Shown here piece by piece: positions 42,800 to 51,794 of a DNA stretch of 64,000 nt. Source of the stretch: Salarchaeum japonicum_A (GTDB taxonomy: Archaea; Halobacteriota; Halobacteria; Halobacteriales; Halobacteriaceae). Position 1 is the stretch's first letter. The number at the start of each line of letters is the position of its first letter. The stretch lies in contig NZ_JBNAMV010000004.1 of the NCBI RefSeq assembly GCF_049705945.1, positions 558,001 through 622,000 of the forward strand. Reading direction: 5' to 3'. The notes beneath the pieces were generated by a model. It saw only the letters and a list, made by a program, of their open reading frames with translations. It ran no database searches and was not told the DNA's origin. Both the position numbers and the translations under genes were made by a program.

Positions 42800-43102
42800 T
42801 TACCACCTCATTGACGTAGGAATCGTCACATCGACGCCTTTGAAGTTCCGGTACAGGGCGAGCACGATACCGATGCCCACGGCGACTTCCGCGGCCGCGA
42901 GCGCCATCGCGAACAGGCTGAACGTCTGTCCGACGAGGTTGCCGTGCATGTGGCTGAACGCGATGAAGTTGAGGTTCGCGGCGTTCAGCATGAGTTCGAC
43001 GCTCATCAGGAACACGAGCGCGTTCCGCCGCGTGAGCACGCCGAACAGGCCGATGCAGAAGATGCCGGCGGACAGCAGCAGGAAGTACTCGGTGGGTATC
43101 AC
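42800..43102 (-). CDS. nuoK: Complex I subunit K
   Basis: 100 residues with three helices, the normal NuoK size. The membrane glutamate of helix 2 is in NALVFLMSVELMLNAANLNF, and the second acidic residue in ALAAAEVAVGIGIVLALY; both are needed for proton translocation in the family. The start overlaps nuoJ2 by 4 bp. Confidence 0.95.
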   Translation of the reverse strand: MIPTEYFLLLSAGIFCIGLFGVLTRRNALVFLMSVELMLNAANLNFIAFSHMHGNLVGQTFSLFAMALAAAEVAVGIGIVLALYRNFKGVDVTIPTSMRW

Positions 43103-43422
43103 TCGTCGTCACCCCAGTTGAGCGGGTTCCCGATGCTGCCGTCCTCGCGTTTCGCGAGGAGGATGGCGCCGACGAGCGCCGCGACGAGCACGAGGTCGAT
43201 GAGTTCGAACGCGGCGAGGAAGCCCTCGGTCGGGACGCCGCTCTCCTCGGTGAAGTCGAAGAGCGAGTACCCGATGTCCGCGATGAGGGTGGCGTCCGCG
43301 GGGAAGCCCGCGGGGTCGGGGAGGTTCGCGCCGAGGAACGCCGCGGCCATCACGACGAACAGCGCGACGGCGACCAATCCGGGGAGGACGCGGATGTCCT
43401 CCGCGAAGCGAAAGCGCGCCAT
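43099..43422 (-). CDS. nuoJ2: Complex I subunit J, C-terminal half
   Basis: 107 residues corresponding to the second half of bacterial NuoJ. An N-terminal helix (VLPGLVAVALFVVMAAAFLGA), a loop with DIGYSLFDFTEESGVPTEGF that fits the NuoJ lower region, and a final helix FELIDLVLVAALVGAILLAKRE. The gene starts at the last base of nuoJ1. Splitting of NuoJ into two overlapping genes is a known haloarchaeal arrangement, so this is not a recent break. Confidence 0.88.
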   Translation of the reverse strand: MARFRFAEDIRVLPGLVAVALFVVMAAAFLGANLPDPAGFPADATLIADIGYSLFDFTEESGVPTEGFLAAFELIDLVLVAALVGAILLAKREDGSIGNPLNWGDDE

Positions 43423-43697
43423 CAGCCCGCCACCTCCACGTCTTCGTCTTCCTCTTCGGCGCGTGTGAGCATCACCGCGAACGCGATGAGTACGAGCACG
43501 CCGCCGACGTACACGAGAACCTGCATCGCCGCCGGGAACTCCGCGTTCAACCACACGAAGTGAACGGCGAGCGAGAGCAGCGCGCCGCCGAGCATCAGCG
43601 CGGAGTGCCAGATGTCACGCATCAGGACAACGCCGAGGCTGAACGCGAGCGTCGTCAGCGCGAGCACGGCGAACGCGCCCGTTTCGACGAGCGTCAC
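43422..43697 (-). CDS. nuoJ1: Complex I subunit J, N-terminal half
   Basis: 91 residues with three helices: FAVLALTTLAFSLGVVLM, SALMLGGALLSLAVHFVWL and PAAMQVLVYVGGVLVLIAFAVML. The QVLVYVGGVLVLIAFAVML block is the conserved helix 3 of NuoJ, with the pi-bulge tyrosine. The acidic tail EEEDEDVEVAG ends where nuoJ2 begins. Overlaps nuoI by 4 bp at its start. Confidence 0.9.
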   Translation of the reverse strand: MTLVETGAFAVLALTTLAFSLGVVLMRDIWHSALMLGGALLSLAVHFVWLNAEFPAAMQVLVYVGGVLVLIAFAVMLTRAEEEDEDVEVAG

Positions 43698-44155
43698 TGG
43701 TAATCCACCTCGCCTTCACCCTCGCCGACCCACGCGGACCGGTCCGGTTCGCGGGCCGCGAGCGGGTCGATGTCCTTGTACCACGGGACGTTCTTCAACT
43801 GCTCCTTGTTGTACGCGAGGTCGTGCTTCGTGTCCCCGGTGAACTCGAAGTTCTGCGTCAACAGGATGGCGTCCACGGGACACACCTCCTCGCAGAGTCG
43901 GCAGTAGATGCACTGGCCGACGTGGAGGTTGTACTGTTCGCCCTGTCGCTTGTCGTCGGTGACGATGTGGATGGTGTCGTTCGGACACACCTTCTCGCAC
44001 TGCCGACACCAGATACAGCGCTCCTGACTGAACTTGTGAATCCCGCGGAACCGCGGGCTCACTTCGGGCGCCGTATCTGGATACTCGACGGTGAACGTCT
44101 TCCCGTCGAGCGCGTGCTTCATCGTCGTCGCCATGGATTTGAGTACACCTATCAT
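43694..44155 (-). CDS. nuoI: Complex I subunit I, 2x[4Fe-4S] ferredoxin-like
   Basis: 153 residues carrying clusters N6a and N6b. The two motifs are CIWCRQCEKVCPND and CIYCRLCEEVCPVD, both complete CxxCxxCxxxCP sets. The N-terminus (MIGVLKSMATTMKHAL) is an amphipathic helix as in other NuoI proteins. ATG 44155 is chosen because it overlaps the nuoH stop; the long open frame upstream is the shadow of nuoH. In archaea without NuoEFG, an electron donor such as ferredoxin or another dehydrogenase docks near here. Confidence 0.95.
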   Translation of the reverse strand: MIGVLKSMATTMKHALDGKTFTVEYPDTAPEVSPRFRGIHKFSQERCIWCRQCEKVCPNDTIHIVTDDKRQGEQYNLHVGQCIYCRLCEEVCPVDAILLTQNFEFTGDTKHDLAYNKEQLKNVPWYKDIDPLAAREPDRSAWVGEGEGEVDYQ

Positions 44156-45201
44156 GCGATCACCCCCACGATGACTGCGGTGAGAACGAGGTTCGCGAAG
44201 GACAGCACGAGCATGCCCTTCCACCCGATCTCGATGAGTTGGTCGACCCGGATGCGGGGAACCGCGGACCGACACCACTGCGTGAAGAGGAACACCGCCC
44301 AGATTTTGGCGATGAACCAGACGATACCGGGGATCCACGGGCCGGCGGGGCCGCCGAGGAAGAGCGTGGCGATGATGGCGCCGCCGAGGAAGATGTGGAG
44401 GAACTCCCCGAGGTAGAAGAGGACGAAGTAGACGGAGGAGTACTCGGTCTGGTAGCCGGCGACGAGTTCGCTCGGCGCGTCCGCGAGGTCGAACGGGTTC
44501 CGTCCGACTTCCGCGAGGTTCGCGACGACGAACAGCGCGAACGCGAACGGGTTCACGAACCCGAACCACATCGGGATGTGAACGCCGGCGACGACGGCGA
44601 GCGTCTCGGACTGCGCGGCGACGATTTCGCTCACTTGGAGCGACCCCGCGAGCAGCACGACCGACGCGGCGGTGATGACGAGCGGGATCTCGTACGCGAT
44701 GCTCTCGGCGACGGCACGCATGCTGCCGAGGAACGAGTACTTGTTCGAGGACGCGTATCCGCCGGCGACGATGCCGAGCACGGAGAGCGAGGAGACGGCG
44801 AACACGAACGCGATGCCGACTTCGGGGTCGGCGAGCTGGATGCCGTTCCCCATCGGAATCACCGCGAACCCGAGGAGCGCGCTGAACGGCAGGAGGAACG
44901 GCGCGAGGTCCCACGCGGGCCGGTCGACGCCCTCGGGGACGATGCGTTCCTTCGAGAGGAGGCGGACGGCGTCCGCGACGATGATGAACAGGCCGAACGG
45001 TCCGACCTTGCTCACTGCGATACGGTCGGTGAACGCCGCCGTAATCTTCCGTTTCGCCCACGGTCCAGCAACGGCGCTCAGCGTCAGCAGCACGGTCGCG
45101 ATGAACGCCGCGCCGAGGAGCGCGCTCAGGACTTCCATCCAGAGCGGCGGGGTCGCGCCGTACCCGAGCAGTTCGCTGATGGTGACCGGGAGCGTGCTCA
45201 T
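44152..45201 (-). CDS. nuoH: Complex I subunit H
   Basis: 349 residues, eight predicted helices, forms the quinone chamber with NuoB and NuoCD. GPFGLFIIVADAVRLLSKE is the hallmark NuoH loop (GLLQPIADGVKL-like), EIPLVITAASVVLLAGSL holds an E-channel glutamate, and GRNPFDLADAPSELVAGYQTEYSSVYFVLFYLGEF is the quinone-site loop with its conserved acidic residues. Overlaps nuoCD by 4 bp. Confidence 0.96.
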   Translation of the reverse strand: MSTLPVTISELLGYGATPPLWMEVLSALLGAAFIATVLLTLSAVAGPWAKRKITAAFTDRIAVSKVGPFGLFIIVADAVRLLSKERIVPEGVDRPAWDLAPFLLPFSALLGFAVIPMGNGIQLADPEVGIAFVFAVSSLSVLGIVAGGYASSNKYSFLGSMRAVAESIAYEIPLVITAASVVLLAGSLQVSEIVAAQSETLAVVAGVHIPMWFGFVNPFAFALFVVANLAEVGRNPFDLADAPSELVAGYQTEYSSVYFVLFYLGEFLHIFLGGAIIATLFLGGPAGPWIPGIVWFIAKIWAVFLFTQWCRSAVPRIRVDQLIEIGWKGMLVLSFANLVLTAVIVGVIA

Positions 45202-46877
45202 CTGTCCACCTCACCCAGGATGATGTCGAGGCTGCCGAGGGTCGCGATGAGGTCCGGGATGTACTCGCCGTTGCTCATCGCGGGGAGCGCCTGCAGGTTC
45301 GAGAAGCACGGGCTCCGAATCTTGAAGCGCGCGGGCTTCCCGGTGCCGTCCGACCGGATGTAGACGCCGAGTTCGCCCTTCGCGCCCTCGACGGCGCGGT
45401 ACGTTTCCCTATCTGCTTCGGGGTTGAGGGTGCGCGGGACGTTCGACTGGACCTCGCGGTCGTCCTCGGGCCAGTCTTCGAGGAGGTCGACGCACTGTTC
45501 GATGATGCGCGCGGACTGCTCGACCTCCCGCATCCGCACCAAGAGGCGGCTGTAGTTGTCGCCGCCGGACTCGGTGACGACGTCCCAGTCGAGGTGCTCG
45601 TAGTAGCCGTACGGGTCGTCGCGGCGGAGGTCGTAGTCCACGCCGGACGCGCGGGCGATGGGACCGGTGACGCCGAAGTCCTTCGCCGTCTCCGCGTCGA
45701 GAACGCCCGTGTCGATGCAGCGGAGCTGGAAGAGTTCGTTGTCGGTGATGAGGTCGTGGTACTCCTCCAGCCGACTCGGGAGTTCGTCGAGGAAGTCCCG
45801 GACGTTGTCGAAGAACGTCTCCCGGGGTTCGGGGATGTCCCAGACGACCCCGCCGAGGCGGAAGTAGTTGAACATCATCCGCTGGCCCGTGAGGTCTTCG
45901 AGGAGTTTCTGGACGTTCTCGCGGTCCCGCATCGCGTACATGAAGATAGCCGTGAACTCGCCGTAGATGTCGAGGCAGAACGTCCCGAGCGCGAGCATGT
46001 GGCTGGCGATGCGGCAGAGTTCCGCGCCCATCGTCCGGATGACCTGCGCGTACTCCGGGACCTCGATGTCGTTCAGGTCCTCGGCGGTGCGGGCGTACGC
46101 CCACTCGTTCAGGAGGCCGGCGGACGCGTAGTCCCACCGGTCGGGGTACGGCATAATCTGGTAGCGGTAGTTCCCGTTCTGCGCCATCTGCTCCTCGCAG
46201 CGGTGGAGGTAGCCGATGTCGGGTTCCACGTCCGCTACCTGCTCGCCGTCCAGCACGGTTTCGAGGTGGAGGACGCCGTGCGTCGCCGGGTGGTGCGGAC
46301 CGATGTTGAGGAACATCGTGTCGGACTCCTCGTCCTCGAACTTGCCCTGCAGGGGGTTCTTGTTCTCCTCGAACGTGACGATCTGGGGCTTGTTCTGGTT
46401 GTAGTCGCGGCCGAGCGGGTGGCCCTGCCAGGTCTCGGGCAGGAGGATGCGGCGGAGGTCGGGGTGCTCGTCGTACTGGACGCCGACGAGGTCGTACGCC
46501 TCGCGCTCGTGCCACTCAGCCGTCTTGAAGACGGAGGATGCGGACTGACTCACGGGGTCGTCGCGGCTCGTCGGCACCACGACGGAGACCTCCTCGGTCG
46601 GGTCGTTGTACTTCTTCAGGTGGTAGATGGACTCGAAGCGGTCCTCGTACTCCTGACCCGTGACTGCGGAGAGGTGGTCGAAGCCCGCCTCTTCCTTCAG
46701 GGCGCTCAGCGACTCCTCGACGCGGTCGGCGCGCACCACGAAGCCATCGGCGTTCAGGTGGGTTTCGCGGCCGACCACGGCGTCGCCGAGCAGGTCTTCG
46801 AGCGCGTCGTAGTCGACGCCCATCGGCTCCACCGACGGTTCGGGGTCCTCTTCCGGGGTGTCGTCTGCCTGACTCAT
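45198..46877 (-). CDS. nuoCD: Complex I fused subunits C and D
   Basis: 559 residues. The NuoC part (about 30-165) has FDHLSAVTGQEYEDRFESIY and EREAYDLVGVQYDEHPDLRRILLPETW. The NuoD part (about 180-559) has NIGPHHPATHGVLHL with the quinone-binding histidine, the PDIGYLHRCEEQ block, YPDRWDYASAGLLNEW and the C-terminal DLIATLGSLDIILGEVDR. The C-D fusion is usual in haloarchaea. Starts 13 bp after the nuoB stop, overlaps nuoH at its end. Confidence 0.97.
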   Translation of the reverse strand: MSQADDTPEEDPEPSVEPMGVDYDALEDLLGDAVVGRETHLNADGFVVRADRVEESLSALKEEAGFDHLSAVTGQEYEDRFESIYHLKKYNDPTEEVSVVVPTSRDDPVSQSASSVFKTAEWHEREAYDLVGVQYDEHPDLRRILLPETWQGHPLGRDYNQNKPQIVTFEENKNPLQGKFEDEESDTMFLNIGPHHPATHGVLHLETVLDGEQVADVEPDIGYLHRCEEQMAQNGNYRYQIMPYPDRWDYASAGLLNEWAYARTAEDLNDIEVPEYAQVIRTMGAELCRIASHMLALGTFCLDIYGEFTAIFMYAMRDRENVQKLLEDLTGQRMMFNYFRLGGVVWDIPEPRETFFDNVRDFLDELPSRLEEYHDLITDNELFQLRCIDTGVLDAETAKDFGVTGPIARASGVDYDLRRDDPYGYYEHLDWDVVTESGGDNYSRLLVRMREVEQSARIIEQCVDLLEDWPEDDREVQSNVPRTLNPEADRETYRAVEGAKGELGVYIRSDGTGKPARFKIRSPCFSNLQALPAMSNGEYIPDLIATLGSLDIILGEVDR

Positions 46878-46890
46878 CTGTCTCCCTCCG

Positions 46891-47598
46891 TCATGGCGAG
46901 TCAGCCCAGTTGTACCGCATGACGAGCGTTTCCTCGTCGATCTCGTCCGCGAGTTCCTGTACGAGTTCGTCGCGGTCGAGGTCGCCGAACTCCTCCAGTT
47001 CGTACGGCTTCACCGTCACCGGCGCGCTCTCGCCGTGCATCACGCGCTCCTGAAGCTTCACGACGCCGTAGACGAGCGCTTCGGGACGCGGCGGACACCC
47101 GGGGACGTGGATGTCCACGGGGATGACCTCCTCCGCGCCCTTGAGGACGTTGTAGCCCTCCTGGAACGGACCGCCCGAAATCGTGCACGACCCCATGCCG
47201 ACGACGAACTTCGGCTCGGGCATCTGGTCGTAGACGCGCTTCATCCGGGGCGCGAACTTCGAGACGATGGTTCCGGGGACGATCATCACGTCGGCCTGCC
47301 GGGGACTGGCGCGCGGCACGCCGGACCCGAAGCGGTCGAGGTCGTGCTTGACCGCGTACGTGTGCATCATCTCGATGCTGCAGCAGGCGATACCGAACTG
47401 CAGCATGAACATCGAGTTCCCGCGAACCCAGTCCATGAACTTATCGAACTTCGTGAGGATGAACGGGGAGGTGCCGAGCGCTTCGCGCAGTTTCGAATTG
47501 AATCGGTCGTCGACGCCCTCGCCCATGCGGGCCTCCCGGGTCTTGGTCTGTGGTACTGTGCTCTCGGCTATCGCGTCCCGTGGCGTGTCACTACTCAT
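46891..47598 (-). CDS. nuoB: Complex I subunit B
   Basis: 235 residues, binds cluster N2, the electron donor to quinone. The four cysteines are in QFGIACCSIEMM (adjacent pair), GMGSCTISGGPF and DIHVPGCPPRPEAL. The N-terminal 40 residues (up to about RFNSKLREALGTSPF) and an acidic C-terminal tail (about 190-235) extend beyond bacterial NuoB. Overlaps nuoA by 8 bp. Confidence 0.97.
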   Translation of the reverse strand: MSSDTPRDAIAESTVPQTKTREARMGEGVDDRFNSKLREALGTSPFILTKFDKFMDWVRGNSMFMLQFGIACCSIEMMHTYAVKHDLDRFGSGVPRASPRQADVMIVPGTIVSKFAPRMKRVYDQMPEPKFVVGMGSCTISGGPFQEGYNVLKGAEEVIPVDIHVPGCPPRPEALVYGVVKLQERVMHGESAPVTVKPYELEEFGDLDRDELVQELADEIDEETLVMRYNWADSP

Positions 47599-47989
47599 GC
47601 TTGTACTCGTACCGTGGGTTCCGCACCCAACTCACCGCGCCGTTCCGCCACGCCCACACGAGCCCGATAACGAGAACAGCGATGAAGACGAGCATGGGTG
47701 CGAGCGCGGCAACGAGGCCCTGACTGTCGACCGCGGACCGATAGATGACGGTCCAGGGGAGAATGAGCACGGTCTCGATGTCGAAGACGACGAACAGCAA
47801 CGCGACCATGTAGTATTGGATGTTGAACCGAAGACGCGTGCTCCCGGTCGGAACCTCGCCGCTCTCGAACGCGGCGCGTTTCCCTTGTTCGGGCACACTG
47901 GGGCGTAGCAGGGTGGAGACGGCCACCATCGAGAGAGGGATGATGACGCCAACAGCCGCCAGCGCGCCGATGGCGATCCAGGTATTCAT
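47591..47989 (-). CDS. nuoA: Complex I subunit A
   Basis: 132 residues, three helices. YYMVALLFVVFDIETVLILPW is the conserved helix 2 block with the acidic FDIE pair; residues before it (SGEVPTGSTRLRFNIQ) form the flexible loop near the quinone site, though the usual cysteine of that loop is absent here. First gene of the nuo operon; TATA box CGTTTATAG at 48024-48032 on the minus strand. Confidence 0.95.
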   Translation of the reverse strand: MNTWIAIGALAAVGVIIPLSMVAVSTLLRPSVPEQGKRAAFESGEVPTGSTRLRFNIQYYMVALLFVVFDIETVLILPWTVIYRSAVDSQGLVAALAPMLVFIAVLVIGLVWAWRNGAVSWVRNPRYEYKHE

Positions 47990-48023
47990 AACTCCGTATC
48001 GTCCGTCGATTCATCAGCCACAC

Positions 48024-48032
48024 CTATAAACG
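48024..48032 (-). promoter_or_regulatory. nuoA: Promoter of the nuo operon
   Basis: Minus strand CGTTTATAG, 35-43 bp before the nuoA ATG, predicting a leader of roughly 10-15 nt. It is the only good promoter seen for the eleven-gene nuo operon. Confidence 0.65.
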
Positions 48033-48104
48033 TTGATTCTTACGTCGACGGCCGAACGACGGCGTCTACGGGCGTTTCGCGTCGTCTCGAAGGAACGGGT
48101 TCGG

Positions 48105-48710
48105 TCAGTCGTCGCGGCGGTCGCGGAAACCCTCGACGCCGCGGTCGTGGAGGTCACGGGAGACGGCGGCGACGCCCGCGCGCCGGTCGTCGTGCAGGTC
48201 GCGCAGGCGGGCTTCCAGGTCGTCGTCCGAGCGCGCGAGCACTTGCGCGGCGGACAGCCCCGCGTTGTACGACTTCCCGGCGTCCACGGCGGTGAGCGGC
48301 GCGCCGGTCGGCATCCCGATGACGGAGTCCACGGACTTCTCCTGGACGGGCACGCCGATGACGGGCACCGGGTACGCGATGGACGCGGTCATGTTCGGGA
48401 GGTCGGCGGATTTCCCGCCTGCTCCCGCGATGATGACGTCGAGGCCGCGGTCGGCGGCGGTGTCCGCGTACGCGTACATGAGGTCGGGCGTCCGGTGCGC
48501 GGAGACGACCCACGTCTCGAACGAGTAGCCCGCGGGCGGGTCGTCGGGGTCGGTCTCCTCCGCGAACCCGAGGTCGGTGAGGGCGTCCGCGGCGCCAGCC
48601 ATCGTGTCGAGGTCGGAGTCCGACCCCATCACGATACCCACGTCGGGCGTGTGTTCGCGCGCCGATTCCGCGTCGGATTCGAAGAAGTCGATGAGATCTT
48701 GGACGGTCAT
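48105..48710 (-). CDS. purE: N5-carboxyaminoimidazole ribonucleotide mutase
   Basis: Second half of the PurK/PurE route in de novo purine synthesis. 201 residues: GIVMGSDSDLDTM at the N-terminal nucleotide site, the WVVSAHRTPDLMYAYA block with the catalytic histidine, and IAGAGGKSADLPNMTAS. The C-terminal 30 residues (RLRDLHDDRRAGVAAVSRDL) are longer than in bacterial PurE. Start overlaps the purK stop by 4 bp (ATGA). Confidence 0.95.
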   Translation of the reverse strand: MTVQDLIDFFESDAESAREHTPDVGIVMGSDSDLDTMAGAADALTDLGFAEETDPDDPPAGYSFETWVVSAHRTPDLMYAYADTAADRGLDVIIAGAGGKSADLPNMTASIAYPVPVIGVPVQEKSVDSVIGMPTGAPLTAVDAGKSYNAGLSAAQVLARSDDDLEARLRDLHDDRRAGVAAVSRDLHDRGVEGFRDRRDD

Positions 48711-49936
48711 TGGAAGTCGAGTGCGTCGCGGGCGGTTCGCGCACGGGAGAGCGCGGTCTCGATGTCGTCGCCGCTGGCGGTGACGTGCCCCATCTTTCGC
48801 AGGGGACGCACGTCCCGTTTCCCGTACCAGTGGAGCGCCGCGGTCTCCACGCCGAGCGCGTCGGCGGCACCGGCGAGGCTGGCGGGCCGTTCCTCTCCAG
48901 TCCCGAGCAGGTTCGCCATCGCGGTCGGCGCGCGGAGTTCGGTGGAGCCGAGCGGGAGACCGAGGACGGCGCGAACGTGCTGTTCGAACTGCGAAGTGTG
49001 CGCGCCCTCGATGGTGTAATGCCCCGAATTGTGGGGACGAGGAGCGATTTCGTTCACGAGAATTTCGGTGTCCGCTCGCGGCTCCTCGCCGTCACCAGAA
49101 CGCGGGCGTTCTGGGTTGCTCACGAGAGCGTCGCTCTCGTCACCGCTCGCGCGTTCGGCGTCCTGACCGGACGCCTGCGTCTCGAACAGCTCGATACCGA
49201 ACACGCCGCGACCGTCGAGCGCGTCGAGCACGTCGAGCGCGACCTCGCGGGCGCGTTCGACAGTGGCGTCGTCGGTGCGGGCGGGCGCGACGGTCTCGCG
49301 GAGGATTTCGTCCTCGTGGACGTTCTCGACGACGGGGAAGGCGTCGCGCTCGCCGTCGCCGCGGACGCCGATGGTGGAGAGTTCGCGGTCGAAGTCCACG
49401 AGTTCCTCCGCGACGAGACCGGTGAGGTCGTCGAAGTAGCCGACGGCGTCCGAGACGGTGGCGGCGACGTGGTTCCCGCGGCCGTCGTAGCCGCCGCGGC
49501 GCGCCTTCAGCATGAGGGGGCTGCCGAGGTCGTCGAAGGCGTCGCGGAGGTCGCTCTCGGAGTGGACTTCTCGGAACGCGGGGACGGGGAGGCCGGCGTC
49601 GGCGAGCGCGCGCTTCTCCGCGAGTTTGTCGCCCGTCGTCCGTAGCGAGTCGGGAGCGGGGTGGACGGGCGCGTCGAGCGATTCGAGCGCGTCCGCGTCC
49701 GCCAGTTCGATCTCGTAGGTGAGGACATCTGCGCGCGCCGCGAGCGATTCGAGCGCGTCGCGGTCGTCGAAGTCGGCGACGAGCTGGTCGGCCGCGGGCG
49801 GGCAGGCGGGACAGTCGGGTGTCGGGTCGAGGACGACCACGTCGACGCCGAGCGGGCTCGCGGCCTCCGCGAGCATCCGGCCGAGTTGGCCGCCGCCGAC
49901 GACGCCGAGCGTGCCACCGGGGACGAGCGAATCCAT
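48707..49936 (-). CDS. purK: N5-carboxyaminoimidazole ribonucleotide synthase
   Basis: ATP-grasp enzyme making N5-CAIR from AIR, bicarbonate and ATP. 409 residues: GVVGGGQLGRML at the N-terminus, LMLKARRGGYDGRGNHV and GIELFE...EILVNEIAPRPHNSGHYTIE. Between GIELFE and EILVNEIAPR lies an insert of about 36 residues (about 254-289), low in hydrophobics, that PurK proteins do not normally have; its DNA contains two perfect hairpins (see findings). ATG 49936 is used; a GTG stands directly before it. TATA-like CTCTTATGC is at about 49964-49971. Confidence 0.94.
   Translation of the reverse strand: MDSLVPGGTLGVVGGGQLGRMLAEAASPLGVDVVVLDPTPDCPACPPAADQLVADFDDRDALESLAARADVLTYEIELADADALESLDAPVHPAPDSLRTTGDKLAEKRALADAGLPVPAFREVHSESDLRDAFDDLGSPLMLKARRGGYDGRGNHVAATVSDAVGYFDDLTGLVAEELVDFDRELSTIGVRGDGERDAFPVVENVHEDEILRETVAPARTDDATVERAREVALDVLDALDGRGVFGIELFETQASGQDAERASGDESDALVSNPERPRSGDGEEPRADTEILVNEIAPRPHNSGHYTIEGAHTSQFEQHVRAVLGLPLGSTELRAPTAMANLLGTGEERPASLAGAADALGVETAALHWYGKRDVRPLRKMGHVTASGDDIETALSRARTARDALDFQ
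49070..49177. repeat. Hairpin-rich in-frame insert within purK
   Basis: Two inverted repeats close together: CCAGAACG-CGGG-CGTTCTGG (49095-49102 with 49107-49114) and ACGAGAGC-GTC-GCTCTCGT (49122-49129 with 49133-49140). Both resemble in form the hairpin modules found between genes at 6.4, 14.8 and 60.8 kb. The frame of purK stays open across the insert. Confidence 0.55.
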
Positions 49937-49989
49937 CACCCGATACCACCCCTCACTCCTGCATAAGAGTTGCCGAAGGCGTTCGAGAA

Positions 49990-51717
49990 CTAGGCAGGGT
50001 CGTGCGTATCGTTCCGGATCCAGAACACGGTCGGCGTGTCCGTGGACGTGAGCCGATACGTGTAGGCCGTGTAGTTCTCCAGGGCGGGGTTCAGGTCGTC
50101 GTAGTGTTCAGCGAGCGCGACGACGACGGGCGGTTGCTCGGCGGTGACTTCCTCTGTGGAGAGCGTGCTCTCCGAGTCGGCGCCGAATCGTTCGAGGTAC
50201 CACGGGAGGGGGAGTCGCCAGCTCCAGTGCTGTGGTTCGCGGGTGCCGTCTACGAGGTAGGGCGAGGGATCGGTCGTGGTGTGGAAGTGCTCGCCATAGA
50301 ACAGCACGGTGTTCTCGGTGCCGTCGGTGGCGGCGTCGAGGTCGGCGAGGAGGGCGTCGTCGAGTCCGGGTTGGCCGTACTGGACGAGTGGGTTGTCGGC
50401 GTCCGCGGCGTTCGCGTACGAGGTCTGGTAGGCGGTCGCGCCCGCGTAGCCGGCGACGCAGACGAGGACGACGGCGGCGACGGTTGCTCCGACGCGGTCG
50501 CCGCGCCGCCAGAACGTGACTCCGCGCTCCGCGATCCAGCCGACGCCGACGGCCGCGGGGACGGCGAGCGGCACCATCGCGTGGACGAGCGACCAGTGCG
50601 CGGGGATGTCGGTGACGATGGGGTAGCCGACGACGCTAAGCAGCCCCCAGTACGCGCAGAACTCCACGAAGTCGCGGCGGCCGAGCCAGTAGCGGTCGTA
50701 GACGAACCCGGCGACCGCGAACGCGCTGAGCGGGAGCGCGACCGCGGCGTGCGCGCGAACGGCGAGTTCGAGGTATTCGACGTAGCTGTGTTCGTGGCCG
50801 CCGCCCCAGACGGAGAACATCTCGTCGAACGCGCCGAGCGTCGCGGCCTCGAAGCCGTCGAGGCTCGTGAACGCGTGCAGGAGTCCGGGGCGGGGCGCGA
50901 AGAAGAACGCGATGACGACCGAGAACAGGACGCCGAGGCCGACGAGTCGGGGAAGGTACTTGCCGAGCGCGCCGTCCGCGAGCGCGTCGAACCCGGCGAC
51001 GAGGTGGGAGGGGATGTCGCCCTCGCGCTGGTCGGGGTCGCGGAGACCGTCGACCCAGGCGACGGTGGCGTCCGTGGCGTTCCACATCCACGCGCGGAGG
51101 TCGGCGACCCAGCCCTCGTCTCCGCCGAGGACGCGGTGGTCGGCGACGAGGAGGAGCGCGCCCGCCCAGCAGGCGAGGTAGAGGACGGCGTTCGCCTTCG
51201 TCGTGAAGGCGAGGGCGAGCGAGACGACGGCGGCGGGCCAGTACCAGCGGCGGCCGGTGGCGAGCGCGCGGACGACCAATCCGAGCGCGAGCAGGCTGAA
51301 CCCGGCGACCAGGACGTCGTTGCGCATGAAGCGGCTGTAGTAGACGAGCACGGGGTTGATGGCGAGGAAGCCGGCGAACCCGAGGATTTCGACGTCGGTG
51401 AGGTGGTCGCGGAACAGCCACGCCGCGAGCGGGAGGAGGCCGCCGACCAGCGCGACGACGGCGCGCGCGGTGGCGTCGGTCGCGCCGAACAGCCCGAACA
51501 CGTACTTGTTGACGTGGTAGAGGAAGGGGCCGTGAATGATGGGTTCGTAGTCGTAGTGGCCGGTTTCGACGTAGCGGAGGATCCAGTAGCCGACGCGGCC
51601 CTCGTCCCAGTGGAAGGCTCTGAGACCGAGCGCCCAGAACCGCACGAGGAGGGCGGCCGCGGTGAGGGCGAGGAGGCCGGCGACGACGCGTCGGCGGCCG
51701 AGGCGGGACGGAAGCAT
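49990..51717 (-). CDS. Agl23-like membrane glycosyltransferase (GT39/ArnT fold)
   Basis: 575 residues, about twelve helices then a soluble C-terminal domain (about 440-575). The first loop has RAFHWDEGRVGYWILRYVET and YEPIIHGPFLYHVNKYVFG, the acidic signature of dolichyl-phosphate-sugar-dependent transferases of the family named after flippase-associated Agl23. SRFMRNDVLVAGFSLLALG continues it. A role in protein N-glycosylation is likely, acceptor unknown. ATG 51717 (MLPSRLGRRRVV) lies behind AAGTCTTTG (51742-51750); the frame to 51822 crosses the ribH promoter. Confidence 0.85.
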   Translation of the reverse strand: MLPSRLGRRRVVAGLLALTAAALLVRFWALGLRAFHWDEGRVGYWILRYVETGHYDYEPIIHGPFLYHVNKYVFGLFGATDATARAVVALVGGLLPLAAWLFRDHLTDVEILGFAGFLAINPVLVYYSRFMRNDVLVAGFSLLALGLVVRALATGRRWYWPAAVVSLALAFTTKANAVLYLACWAGALLLVADHRVLGGDEGWVADLRAWMWNATDATVAWVDGLRDPDQREGDIPSHLVAGFDALADGALGKYLPRLVGLGVLFSVVIAFFFAPRPGLLHAFTSLDGFEAATLGAFDEMFSVWGGGHEHSYVEYLELAVRAHAAVALPLSAFAVAGFVYDRYWLGRRDFVEFCAYWGLLSVVGYPIVTDIPAHWSLVHAMVPLAVPAAVGVGWIAERGVTFWRRGDRVGATVAAVVLVCVAGYAGATAYQTSYANAADADNPLVQYGQPGLDDALLADLDAATDGTENTVLFYGEHFHTTTDPSPYLVDGTREPQHWSWRLPLPWYLERFGADSESTLSTEEVTAEQPPVVVALAEHYDDLNPALENYTAYTYRLTSTDTPTVFWIRNDTHDPA

Positions 51718-51794
51718 ACCGAAGGCACGTTCGGGGTGGGGCAAAGACTTTCCGAAGACGGTAGCACTAAGCCCCGTCCCGCGCTCTCTCCGGC

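Noticed and set aside
42800..43697. NuoJ broken by a frameshift
   Set aside because: Two overlapping genes (J1, J2) with proper starts replace one nuoJ; this split is an established haloarchaeal layout, not recent damage.
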